Shown here piece after piece: positions 22,701-32,500 of a DNA stretch of 64,000 bases. This stretch comes from Ceratodon purpureus (lineage: Eukaryota > Streptophyta > Bryopsida > Pseudoditrichales > Ditrichaceae). The notes under the pieces are model-generated. The model was given only the letters and a program-made list of their open reading frames with translations. It was not told the origin of the DNA and did no database searches. The translations under genes and the position numbers were made by a program. Within the stretch, counting starts at the first letter, position 1. The number at the start of each line of letters is the position of its first letter. Location of the stretch: the NCBI GenBank assembly GCA_014871385.1, contig CM026433.1, positions 11,809,326 through 11,873,325 on the forward strand, in the 5' to 3' direction.

Positions 22701-23255
22701 ATGGAAGTAGAGCCGATCCAGACGTTTCTAAGGAATGGCCGATCAGGGCGGTGGAAGGTTAAAAAGGGCGTTGTCGTGGCCCTTACTCATTCTGGGCTCT
22801 ATTATGCAGGCAGGGCAGTGATCCAACGTGTTGTAGAATTTGATCCTATAGTGGTGGTGGTAAAAGTGATTGAGGTTTCAGACAGCATGGAAATGAATAT
22901 ACCATTTCCGGATGAGGGTGCGAAGTCCTTGAGCAACTGCTTAGGACAAATGATATTGTGGGAGGCGGCCGACCTCAGGCCTTTCGGAGAGGTCGAAGAC
23001 GATGACATCAAGGCCGTCGGCTGCCCGCCGACGGATGTTGAAGAAGATGTCAAGCCCGTTCAAGAATTCCTGGACCTCGCAGAGCAGATGGAAGTTGCGC
23101 TCCTCGAGGAATCCGGAGGCTCAAAGCGTTGTGTAGCCGCTGGAGTCATTATGGAGTGCTCTCCTAAAGGAACGTGGGAGGGGTTCTTGATTCCTCACAG
23201 CTTCTTTCTAATAGTGAGAGTGTCGTCCGTCAATCCAGAATTCTCTGAAACACCT

Positions 23256-23260
23256 GCTTT
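23256..23260. repeat. GCTTT target duplication (left) of the Ty3 retrotransposon
   Basis: Perfect 5-bp duplication with 29518-29522. Five bases is normal for Ty3-type integrases. Excising the element with one copy restores the open frame of the DUF7869 gene. Confidence 0.95.
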
Positions 23261-23278
23261 TGTCACGGACATACATTA

Positions 23279-23377
23279 GAAACTTCTAGAAGATTCTTCT
23301 AGAAGTTTCTTTGAAGATTCTATAGAATATTCTTAAAAGATTCCTTCAAGATTCTATTGGAAACTTCTAGAAGATTC
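23279..23377. promoter_or_regulatory. perfect heat-shock element arrays in LTR U3
   Basis: GAA-AC-TTC-TA-GAA-GA-TTC at 23279-23296 gives four correctly phased nGAAn units. TTC-TA-GAA-GT-TTC at 23297-23309 gives three, and four more lie at 23360-23377. Three or more alternating units is the binding requirement for trimeric heat-shock factor. The same sites recur in the 3' LTR. Confidence 0.75.
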
Positions 23378-23503
23378 TTAGTATATTCTTAGTATATTCT
23401 AATAGATTCTAGGAAGCTGCTTGAGAAGCTTCTTGGTTAGTAGAAGTTGTTTGAGAAGCGTCCTAATTGGCAGAAGTAGCTCGAGAAGCTTCCTATCCAG
23501 TAG

Positions 23504-23513
23504 TATATATAAG
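23504..23513 (+). promoter_or_regulatory. TATA box of the LTR promoter
   Basis: TATATATAAG lies 32 bp upstream of the predicted transcript start at 23536, the normal plant spacing. Confidence 0.7.
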
Positions 23514-23677
23514 AGTCGAGGCTAAAGGGTTCTTCAGTCTCGACAACGCATCTCTTGGAGCTCTAGCTCACCTCTCTTGGTGTTGTTCGTATACTCATCT
23601 GATCAATCTAGTTCTTGTCTGTTTTCTCTGAACTTCTTGTTTAGATCTCTTGTCTGTATTTCCGTGTCCGTAACAGT

Positions 23678-23688
23678 TTGTCGAGACT
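23678..23688 (+). promoter_or_regulatory. primer binding site, apparently self-priming
   Basis: TTGTCGAGACT, two bases after the 5' LTR, is the exact complement of AGTCTCGACAA at 23536-23546 inside the same LTR, placed where transcription should begin. The Tf1 retrotransposon of fission yeast primes from the first 11 nt of its own mRNA in the same way. No match to a tRNA 3' end such as initiator Met (TGGTATCAGAGC) is visible. Confidence 0.7.
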
Positions 23689-23699
23689 AACTTCATCTC

Positions 23700-23930
23700 A
23701 AATATCAGAGTTGGATCCTTCTTGCTTGAGAGTGGATTACCCCTCTTCTTGAAGGTATTCTAGCGTTTTAGGGGTTGCGGATTACCCTCCTCTAAACTGA
23801 TATTTTTTTTCAATTACAATATCGGAGCTTAGTTCTTCAAGGCAGAGAGTGGACTACCCCTTTTTCTTGAAGATACTTAAGCGTTCCAAGGGTTGCGGAT
23901 TACCCTCCCTTGGCCTGGTATTAATTTCTT
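23700..23930 (+). repeat. duplicated leader segment of the retrotransposon
   Basis: Two diverged units of about 120 bp share GAGTGGA.TACCCCT, CTTGAAG.TA and GGGTTGCGGATTACCCTCC. They lie in the untranslated leader between the primer site and gag (ATG 24038). Function unknown. Confidence 0.6.
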
Positions 23931-24037
23931 CGTTCTTTAGTATTTAGTGAGATCATTTAGTATTTTCTATTCTCTTTTCTCCAAGGATTTAGTAGTTTCT
24001 TCTTCTCTCAACAATTCTATCCATCCATTTCCTTTAT

Positions 24038-25087
24038 ATGGAAGTAAATCAGGCCATGGATAGTGCATCGCCACAAATAGAGAATAGAGTGGCAACTCTT
24101 GCAGATCTTCAAGCTCTTATGAATAGTGTGCGGGAGGAGATTGCATTTCTTCGCAATCCAAGTAAAGATTCTCAAATTGATCCAGTGACTGAAGAAGCTA
24201 GACGTGAAATTCACAGCCTACAACAAGAGCTTGTTCGATTAAGAGAAACAAGACATGTATCACCTACGACCCTGATGGACAATTCAAGGACTAGTACAAA
24301 AGAACCAAAAGCAAGTATGCCAGACAAGTTTGATGCAACAAGAACCAATTTCCGAGGTTTTGTGCAACAAGTACGACTTTATCTACGCCTATATCCTTCT
24401 CGTTATCCAGATGGATTTACTCAAGTTGCGTTCATAGGTACTCTTTTATCAGGAAATGCTCGCTCTTGGTTTGCTCCGTTATTGGAAAAGGATTCTCCAA
24501 TACTGTACAACCTAGAGGCTTTTATGGAAAGATTTACCGCTGCGTTTGGAGATAGCGATCGAGAAGGAGTGGCTGAAAGAAAGATACAAAATCTGCGACA
24601 AGGATCACGTTCTGTTGCAATCTATGCGACAGAATTCCAACAACTTACTTGTGATCTTGATTGGAACGATAAGGCGTTCATGACACGATTTCGTTATGGA
24701 CTGAGAGATGATGTCAAGAACTTGTTGATCACTATGCCTAAGGTGAATACTTTAGAAGAACTTATATCTCAGGCAATTATTTGTGACAACCGCCTTTTTG
24801 AATTACGACAAGAAAAACGATCAGGCTGGAGGAATGATGGAGCATTTGCTGCATTTTCAAAAGGTCAAGAAAATCGCTCTACAGGTGCTGAACCTATGCA
24901 AATTGATGCGGTACGTTTTAAACCCCTCACAGCTGAAGAAAGGAAGCGACGGTTTGAACAAAATTTGTGCTTATATTGTGGAGAGGCGGGACATATAGCA
25001 ACAACTTGTTCGAAGAAACAGAAGCCTCAAACGACAAGACTAAGGAATACAAACATACAGGAAAACGAGGACGCCCAGCCACAATAG
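24038..25087 (+). CDS. gag: retrotransposon Gag
   Basis: A 349-residue capsid/nucleocapsid protein. The retrotransposon-gag core is in the middle (PDKFDATRTNFRGFVQQVRL, about residues 94-113, through FRYGLRDDVKNLL). A CCHC zinc knuckle CLYCGEAGHIATTC lies near residues 313-326. The ATG at 24038 is the first in this frame after the leader. The end overlaps pol, which is in the -1 frame. Confidence 0.9.
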   Translation: MEVNQAMDSASPQIENRVATLADLQALMNSVREEIAFLRNPSKDSQIDPVTEEARREIHSLQQELVRLRETRHVSPTTLMDNSRTSTKEPKASMPDKFDATRTNFRGFVQQVRLYLRLYPSRYPDGFTQVAFIGTLLSGNARSWFAPLLEKDSPILYNLEAFMERFTAAFGDSDREGVAERKIQNLRQGSRSVAIYATEFQQLTCDLDWNDKAFMTRFRYGLRDDVKNLLITMPKVNTLEELISQAIICDNRLFELRQEKRSGWRNDGAFAAFSKGQENRSTGAEPMQIDAVRFKPLTAEERKRRFEQNLCLYCGEAGHIATTCSKKQKPQTTRLRNTNIQENEDAQPQ

Positions 25088-28000
25088 GGACTGTGCGGCT
25101 GGACATCTCAACATCCAAAATTAATCCAGGTCCCTTTCTCTCAGCTCAACCTTCAGATTGTTTTATGCTACCTTTACATCTTGGTATTCAAGAACTACAA
25201 GCCGATGCTTTATTAGACTCGGGTGCATCCGCTTGCTTTATAGATGAAGAGTTTACCAAGCTTCACAATATTCCTCTTGTGAAAAAACCAAAGCCTGTCC
25301 ATGTAGAAGTCATAGACGGACGACCATTGTCTTCAGGCAATGTTATCCATGAAACCAAACCGTTGAAGGTACGTCTTGAAAACCATGAGAGCAACATTGT
25401 GTTTAATGTTATCAAGACCCCTTCATGTCCTGTCATTTTGGGACTATCTTGGCTTGCTAGATATAATCCATTAATAGATTGGAAGTTGCGGAAAGTGACA
25501 TTTCCAACAAACTCCTTGAAGGTAGAATTTGCCAAGACAATGTCTAGAAATAAACCTTTGTTTATAGGTGCAAGAGCCTTTATGAAGGAAGCCAAACACA
25601 ATACACCTCTTGTCATCTTTGCAACTCCGACTTATCAAGATGCGACTCCAACTTTTGGTATTCCGAAGAAGTATGAAGGATTCGAAGATGTCTTTGAAAA
25701 GAAGAATGCTGACATGCTGCCAGAACATCGACCCTACGACTGTGCTATAGACCTTCATGAAGGAATGCAACCACCTTTTGGACCAATCTACAACTTATCG
25801 CAAACAGAGTTGGCAGAATTGCGGAAGTACATTGACGAAAATCTAGCCAAGAATTTTATTCGTCACTCAAAGTCGCCAGCTGGAGCACCGATCTTGTTCG
25901 TGAAGAAGAAGGATGGCTCTCTGCGGATGTGCGTGGACTATCGAGGACTCAATAAGGTAACTAAGAAAAATCGTTATCCGTTACCTTTGATTTCTGGTCT
26001 TTTGGAGCAGCTTGGGCGTGCAAAGATCTTTACGAAAATTGATCTGAGGGGAGCTTACAACCTTGTACGAATCAAGGAAGGAGACGAGTGGAAGACAGCT
26101 TTCCGTACAAGGTATGGTCATTTTGAGTATAACGTCATGCCCTTTGGTCTTACCAATGCTCCGGCTGTTTTTCAACATATGATGAATGACATCTTTCGGG
26201 AGTACCTTGACGACTTTGTTGTCATCTATCTGGATGACATTCTGATATTTTCGAAGAACGAAGAAGAGCACAAGAAGCATGTTCGTTTGGTCCTTGAGAA
26301 ACTACGAGAACGAGGACTCTACGCCAAGTTGGAAAAGTGTCTATTCCACCAAACCGAGATGGAGTTTCTAGGGTTCATTGCAACTACAGATGGTTTGAAG
26401 ATGGACCCGAAGAAGGTGGAAGCAATTGTATCATGGGAGGTTCCGAAGACGATTAGAGACGTGCAATGTTTTCTTGGCTTTGCTAACTTCTATCGGATCT
26501 TCATCAAGAATTATTCTCGAATAGCTGCTCCACTCACTCGGTTGACTTGTAAGGACAAGCTTGAATGGGGACCTCAAGCAGAAAAGGCATTCCAAGATCT
26601 TAAGACGACGTTTACTATGGCTCCAATCTTGGTACACCCTGACTTTGCAAAGGCCTTCTATTTGGAGACCGATGCTTCTGATTTTGCTTTGGGAGCTGTA
26701 CTTTCACAGATGAACGTAGACGGTAAGCTCCATCCAGTTGCTTTTTATTCTCGGAAGTTCTCTGCCGCTGAAATCAACTACGAAATCTACGATAAGGAAC
26801 TCCTTGCTATAGTGGATTCTTTCCAAGAGTGGCGACACTTTCTCGAAGGCGCTGCGCATCCGGTGACCGTATATACGGATCACAAGAATTTGGAGTACTT
26901 CATGTCGGCTCGAGTCCTGAATCGACGTCAAGCTCGGTGGAATATGTCGCTGTCACGATTTGACTTTGTTATTTTCTATCGGCCTGGGAAGCAACAAGGA
27001 CTATCCGATGCATTATCGAGGAGATCATATCTCGTGCCTAAGGCTGGAGAAGCAGCGTTTGATCAACAATGCGTCACATTGTTGAAACCAGAGCATTTTA
27101 GAATTCGCGCTGCTGTCGTGCCAATTGATGCAGACTTCCTCAACCAGATACGTACTGCGACAATTGAAGATTCTGTAGCTCTTGAGATCAAGAAGCGTGC
27201 TGATAATAACAAGTTCAAGATGGAGGGAGACCTTTTGTACTTTGAAGAGCGACTATATATTCCGAAAGGACCAACACGACTTCGAGTTCTCCAATCTCGC
27301 CACGACTTTCCTGCAGCAGGTCATTTTGGATACAACAAGACATTAGAGCTTATTTCACGAGATTTTTGGTGGCCCCAAATGTGGAAAGATGTAAAAGAGT
27401 TTGTGATCTCTTGTGATATTTGTTCAAGGTCCAAAAATCCTCGGCATCGCCCCTATGGACTTCTGCAGCCATTACCTATTCCGCATCGACCATGGTCTTC
27501 AGTCTCCATGGACTTCATTACGGACCTGCCGCTTTCAAACTCGTTTGACAGCATCTTTGTTGTAGTGGATCGGCTTACAAAGATGGCGCACTTTATTCCC
27601 TGCAAGAAGACATCGTCAAGTGAAGACACAGCAAGATTCTTTCTTGATAATATATATCGTTATCATGGTTTGCCAGATGATATTATATCGGATCGAGGAA
27701 CTCAGTTTGTTTCCAAGTTCTGGAAATCTCTTTTTGAGATATTAAAGGTGGATATCAAGCTTTCTTCGGCTTTTCATCCTCAAACCGACGGTCAGACAGA
27801 ACGGGTGAATCAAGTCTTAGAGCAGTATCTACGTTGCACCATCAACTATCAGCAAGACGATTGGATCGAGTATCTACCGTTTGCCGAGTTTGCCTACAAC
27901 AACACCCTTCATGCGTCGACTCAACAAACACCGTTTTTTGCCAATTATGGATACCATCCAAAACTCGATTTGTTAAATCCAGTGGCCAATAACAACCCGG

Positions 28001-28563
28001 CAGCAGAAGGCTTTGCGAAGCAGCTATCAGAACTTCAAGCTACGTTGAGATTTCAATTACAATCTGCTCAAGAATCTTACAAAGCGGCCGCAGATAAATT
28101 TCGGAATAAGGCACCTATTTTCAAGATTGGAGCTAAAGTATGGCTTCTTCGACGGAATATTCAGACTAAACGACCGTGTGATAAATTGGACTACCGCAGA
28201 TTAGGACCATTTGTTGTCCAGAAGCAAATCAATCCCGTGGCTTACCGTCTGGAATTACCAGCCGCTATGAAGGTACATCCAGTCTTTCATGTTTCTTTAT
28301 TGGAGCCTTATCGAGAATCGTCTTTTCCTGGAAGAGTGCAAAATCCGCCACCTAGCATTGAAATTGAGAACCACGAGGAATACGAGGTCGAAAAGGTGCT
28401 AGATTCACGACGAAGGTGGGGCAAGTTGGAGTATCTTGTTCATTGGTACGGCTATGATATTAATGAGCGAACGTGGGAGCCAGCCGAAAATCTTGCTAAT
28501 GCGCCGCAAAAGGTACAGGAATTTCATCAACAATATCCTGATAAACCGAAGCCATCTCGATGA
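24958..28563 (+). CDS. pol: retrotransposon Pol (PR-RT-RH-IN-chromodomain)
   Basis: Open in the -1 frame relative to gag from 24958 (a stop lies at 24955) to 28563. In order: protease with LLDSGASACFID; reverse transcriptase with YLDDILIFSKN; RNase H with ETDASDFALGA; integrase with an HHCC finger (HDFPAAGHFGYNK ... CDICSRSK) and a DDE core (MDFITDLP, ISDRGTQF, TERVNQVLEQ); and a chromodomain near the end (YLVHWYGYDINERTWEP). No internal stop. There is no ATG near the start, so translation presumably follows a -1 shift from gag; AAATTTG at 24961-24967 has the X-XXY-YYZ form in the gag frame. Confidence 0.93.
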   Translation, partial: TKFVLILWRGGTYSNNLFEETEASNDKTKEYKHTGKRGRPATIGTVRLDISTSKINPGPFLSAQPSDCFMLPLHLGIQELQADALLDSGASACFIDEEFTKLHNIPLVKKPKPVHVEVIDGRPLSSGNVIHETKPLKVRLENHESNIVFNVIKTPSCPVILGLSWLARYNPLIDWKLRKVTFPTNSLKVEFAKTMSRNKPLFIGARAFMKEAKHNTPLVIFATPTYQDATPTFGIPKKYEGFEDVFEKKNADMLPEHRPYDCAIDLHEGMQPPFGPIYNLSQTELAELRKYIDENLAKNFIRHSKSPAGAPILFVKKKDGSLRMCVDYRGLNKVTKKNRYPLPLISGLLEQLGRAKIFTKIDLRGAYNLVRIKEGDEWKTAFRTRYGHFEYNVMPFGLTNAPAVFQHMMNDIFREYLDDFVVIYLDDILIFSKNEEEHKKHVRLVLEKLRERGLYAKLEKCLFHQTEMEFLGFIATTDGLKMDPKKVEAIVSWEVPKTIRDVQCFLGFANFYRIFIKNYSRIAAPLTRLTCKDKLEWGPQAEKAFQDLKTTFTMAPILVHPDFAKAFYLETDASDFALGAVLSQMNVDGKLHPVAFYSRKFSAAEINYEIYDKELLAIVDSFQEWRHFLEGAAHPVTVYTDHKNLEYFMSARVLNRRQARWNMSLSRFDFVIFYRPGKQQGLSDALSRRSYLVPKAGEAAFDQQCVTLLKPEHFRIRAAVVPIDADFLNQIRTATIEDSVALEIKKRADNNKFKMEGDLLYFEERLYIPKGPTRLRVLQSRHDFPAAGHFGYNKTLELISRDFWWPQMWKDVKEFVISCDICSRSKNPRHRPYGLLQPLPIPHRPWSSVSMDFITDLPLSNSFDSIFVVVDRLTKMAHFIPCKKTSSSEDTARFFLDNIYRYHGLPDDIISDRGTQFVSKFWKSLFEILKVDIKLSSAFHPQTDGQTERVNQVLEQYLRCTINYQQDDWIEYLPFAEFAYNNTLHASTQQTPFFANYGYHPKLDLLNPVANNNPAAEGFAKQLSELQATLRFQLQSAQESYKAAADKFRNKAPIFKIGAKVWLLRRNIQTKRPCDKLDYRRLGPFVVQKQINPVAYRLELPAAMKVHPVFHVSLLEPYRESSFPGRVQNPPPSIEIENHEEYEVEKVLDSRRRWGKLEYLVHWYGYDINERTWEPAENLANAPQKVQEFHQQYPDKPKPSR

Positions 28564-28698
28564 TAGCTTATTTCTCAAGTTTCTCCAGACATTAGTATAA
28601 AAGGAGGGGAGAACGCTACCAAAACTCATAGTTGATGTTATTATTTTCTGTAAGCTAGAGTAGAGTTTATCCGAGTAGTCATAGTTTGGTCTACAGTC

Positions 28699-29052
28699 AT
28701 GGATAGTCAAGAGTTAGATACTATGCCAGTCATGTCATCTCAACCAACGAATTCACGTAGGCGATCCCGAGATGAAGAACCGCCTGTACCACAACGACGA
28801 CGGAGGATACCAAGCAACCGATCGCTGGTGATTGTATTCGAGGTGGAGCCTGCTTTCAATGGTCTACCAGAAGGAGTGTTTGCTGGACAATTTCACAATG
28901 AAGACACGGAAGTTCATGCTTGGTCAGAAGTGGAAGGCGTAGGCCACTACCGTTGGCTTCAAGGACCAATGAACCACCTACCTCGTGAACAACAATTGGA
29001 CTTCATTGCAGACGTGATGCGACAAATCTTCATTTTTCTACGATGGTATTGA
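28699..29052 (+). CDS. extra 3' ORF of the retrotransposon, unknown function
   Basis: 117 codons, ATG to TGA, between pol and the polypurine tract. The N-terminal third is Arg-rich (RRRSRDEE ... QRRRRIPSNR), followed by a compact region ending IFIFLRWY. No signal peptide or internal membrane segment, so it is not an envelope-type protein by appearance. The basic stretch could be a nuclear or nucleic-acid-binding signal. Not a family I recognise. Confidence 0.55.
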   Translation: MDSQELDTMPVMSSQPTNSRRRSRDEEPPVPQRRRRIPSNRSLVIVFEVEPAFNGLPEGVFAGQFHNEDTEVHAWSEVEGVGHYRWLQGPMNHLPREQQLDFIADVMRQIFIFLRWY

Positions 29053-29089
29053 CCGGCAGCAAAACTGCTTCTCGGAGACCTCGAAGCTA

Positions 29090-29102
29090 GAAGGGGAGGT
29101 GA
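29090..29102 (+). promoter_or_regulatory. polypurine tract
   Basis: GAAGGGGAGGTGA directly precedes the 3' LTR, the expected place for the plus-strand primer. Confidence 0.8.
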
Positions 29103-29517
29103 TGTCACGGACATACATTAGAAACTTCTAGAAGATTCTTCTAGAAGTTTCTTTGAAGATTCTATAGAATATTCTTAAAAGATTCCTTCAAGATTCTATT
29201 GGAAACTTCTAGAAGATTCTTAGTATATTCTTAGTATATTCTAATAGATTCTAGGAAGCTGCTTGAGAAGCTTCTTGGTTAGTAGAAGTTGTTTGAGAAG
29301 CGTCCTAATTGGCAGAAGTAGCTCGAGAAGCTTCCTATCCAGTAGTATATATAAGAGTCGAGGCTAAAGGGTTCTTCAGTCTCGACAACGCATCTCTTGG
29401 AGCTCTAGCTCACCTCTCTTGGTGTTGTTCGTATACTCATCTGATCAATCTAGTTCTTGTCTGTTTTCTCTGAACTTCTTGTTTAGATCTCTTGTCTGTA
29501 TTTCCGTGTCCGTAACA
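29103..29517 (+). repeat. 3' LTR
   Basis: 415 bp; by eye identical to the 5' LTR, which implies very recent insertion. Confidence 0.95.
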
Positions 29518-32500
29518 GCTTTCTGCGAGTTACCGGATGTGTTAACGATCGGGTGTGCTGTGGGGCGATTGGTACTTTGGAGTGGATACAAGGTCTGTCC
29601 ACTTGTGAATGGCGCGTTGGCTGGCACATGTCCCGTCGGCTGCCCGCCGACGGAGCCTCACTTGGGGAACGAAGATGAAGAAATTGATGAAAGCAACTCC
29701 GCTCCGTCTGAGCAGGATCTGGGGACTAGGTCTCCTATGAATATCAGCAGTGACGACGATGTGTCTAAACAAGGGGAATCCGACGTAGAAACAGATGATC
29801 ATTGTTGGGGTCCGGATTCCGCGACCTCGGGTACTCCTTCCACTCCAGATGCTTCTTATCCTGACCGCCACCTCTGGAGAAATCGGTATGTCGAACTTCT
29901 TAATGATGATCTATCAGTCCGTGGTAGAGCAATGATTCAAGTATGTTTACCGGACGAGGCATGTGATGATGAAGTCCTCGGGGATACAGAGGTTGGGGTT
30001 CTCTTCGTCTCTGAAGACGATCATCTGCAGATGACAACTCTCAGATGGCGTCTGACTCACACTCGGTTAGAAGGGGGTCACCTTCTCTCTGATATAATTA
30101 CTTACTGCTCCGAGAATTTAGCAGACGCCGACGCGGACGATGGTCTGGATGGTGTCCCGAAGAATGCCTATCGATCGGTGCGGAGGAAAGTCTGCGAAAA
30201 AGATGACGTCTCTTCCACTAAGCTTCGTCGAATGGTTGTCCCTGCTGAGTGCCGCTTAGTGAGCTCAAAGCGCTGTTGCAAGGACCGATGTTGCCAGACT
30301 TTTAGATGAAAAGATACTATGAGTATTCGGCGTAAATTTTACGCAACAACATTCCAGGCGAGGCGAGAGATGTCCTTCGCTGTGCAAGGGCACTTACATA
30401 CTGTACCCGGCAAGCGGAAGCTCTATGTTACTCTTGCGAACGTTGACGTATGTGAAGTGGCGTGGTATATCATTCACAGAGTATCGAAATCCGCGTACTA
30501 CAGCTACAAGGCTGCGGCCCGAAGTGGTCGTGTCAGTGGGAGTCACGGAAATTCCGGTGTACATCGTCCCCAGATTCACACAATCCAGGCCCGCGCGACG
30601 TTGACCACTATCGTTAATGAGAATGCCGACCAAATGCCCAATGAGTTTCGGATGATTGGCAAGAAGAGAGTGGCCGCGCACAAAGTACTCCCGTCTGCGA
30701 TGAACTGGAATCACATGCGCGAAATGGCCAACGCCGTAAGTTCCTCCTCATCTTCTTTCACTTTGGATAGTTTACTGAATTGTAGTGATTACTATCGTCG
30801 GCTGCCCGCCGACTGGATGACGAACTTCCCAACTGATCGACCTCACTCTGTGCTATTCAGGTCAATGAGCAGTGCAACGCGAAGCTGATTTCGCAGTCCT
30901 CCGTTAGTCGCATGAGGAAGGAGTACTTCCGCAACGTTGAGGTCAAGGCCGTAGGAAGTAATTTCTCCAAGTGCACTGAGTGTGACTTCCTCGTTGAACT
31001 CATTGCCAAGTATCCTAGAGGGTCGGACGAGTGGCAGAGCTTGACAGAGGATAGGACCAGGCATTTGAACTATCAGCGAGCTTGTCGCAACATTTATTAC
31101 GGATGGACAACCCAATCTATACAGAGTCCTACTGAGTTCCTATGCATCATACATGATAAGATGGACACATCGAAAACAGCGATCCCCCGCATGCAACGTA
31201 TCACGAAGGCTACGGCAGGGCTTGGTCAAATTCCGATTTCCTGTACTAGAATGCTGACTCACGGTCACGAAGATGGCGCCTACGCACACTATGCAACTGC
31301 CCTGTGGCCAGGAGACCCAAATTTCACAATCTCCTCGTTGTGCAGGGTATTCCGTGCCTTGGAGAGACTACCTGTCCGGGAGTCAAAAGCACTCTTCGAG
31401 GCACCGCCACAGAATGAATTCTTTGCAGCGCTAATGCATGGATCGTCACGTTGCATCCCCTCAATTCCACCTTCTAGAGATGAGCCACTCACTCCACCTC
31501 TGCCTGGTAGGCCTGCTGTTCCTTTGCCGAAGAAGTTGTATCTCCAGCTTGACAATTCTGCGAAGGACAACAAGAACCGGTTTCTTCTAGCATTCTGCTC
31601 GTTGCTGACGGCGAGGCGAATATTCAAGGAAGTTACAGTTGGTTTCCTGATTGTGGGACACACACATGAGGACATCGACGCCCACTTCAGTCACCTATCG
31701 AAACTCATTAAGCGAAAGAACACATACTGCCTTGCAGACCTTATGAAGGCATTCATGGATTCTCAGAAGACAGTTGCCTTTATTCCAGAGGTTGTTCAGG
31801 AAGTGGCAGACTTCAAAAGTTATGTTGCTGATTTTCATCACGACGGAGGTAATGCGATAGAAGGTCACAGTGAAATGCATCTTTTTAAGTTCTATGTGGT
31901 GGAGGATGGGGAGGATGCGGGGTGGCCCGTAATGAGGTACAAGAAGCGTGCAACTGATCCGTCATGGCTTCCACCTGGCAAACCCGTGAAAATGTGGAGG
32001 GCAGACAAAGAGGGTAAACCACGTTTGCCCGTCGGTGATCCCAAACCGGTTCCTCATAAGCACTTATGGGGTAGTGTTGAAGTCGATGAGGGCAAGAAGA
32101 ACGCGGATAAAGAGGTGGCAAGGGCAGCGGAGTGTTCAGAGAAGAGAAATTTCATTAAAAGTGGATTATCTAAGTACATTGAGTACTGGAGAACTGGCAT
32201 GGCTCGGGATAAGAAATACGCACAAGACATGTTACCATATGTACTGTATTGGGAACGAATTTTAAAGGAGGTCAACGAGCCACTGCCCCCCAATTCCGCC
32301 ACCTTACAGGAAGGATTCTGGCCTATCTCAGACTGGAAGCGGGACCACGTCACCACATTCGATGCACAGGACGAATATATACCGGATCCGGATATTTGTC
32401 CCGGTGACGAGGATGAGGTGGAGCCCTATCCTTTCTGTGGTCCGAAAAACTCTAGGCCGAAGTCTGTGTTTAACCCATATCGTGACGTTTTACGTGGCGA

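Larger units (their letters stand above)
23261..23675 (+). repeat. 5' LTR
   Basis: 415 bp, TGTCACGGAC ... CCGTAACA. U3 contains arrays of alternating GAA/TTC units (23279-23309 and 23360-23377) that fit heat-shock elements, then a TATA box. R likely begins at 23536. Confidence 0.95.
23261..29517 (+). mobile_element. Ty3/Gypsy chromovirus, full length, young
   Basis: 6257 bp with 415-bp LTRs (TG...CA) that I read as identical, a 5-bp target duplication, primer site, polypurine tract, gag, pol with protease, RT, RNase H, integrase and chromodomain, and an extra 3' ORF. All frames are open, so it may still be active. Protein layout and integrase wording (FHPQTDGQTERVNQVLEQYL) resemble Tcn1-type chromoviruses of fungi and seed-free plants, as far as I can judge without a tree. 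It inserted into the transposase gene of element A. Confidence 0.95.

Noticed and set aside
28699-29052. Envelope gene in the retrotransposon
   Set aside because: The ORF lacks a signal peptide, a membrane anchor and a furin-like site, and is too short.
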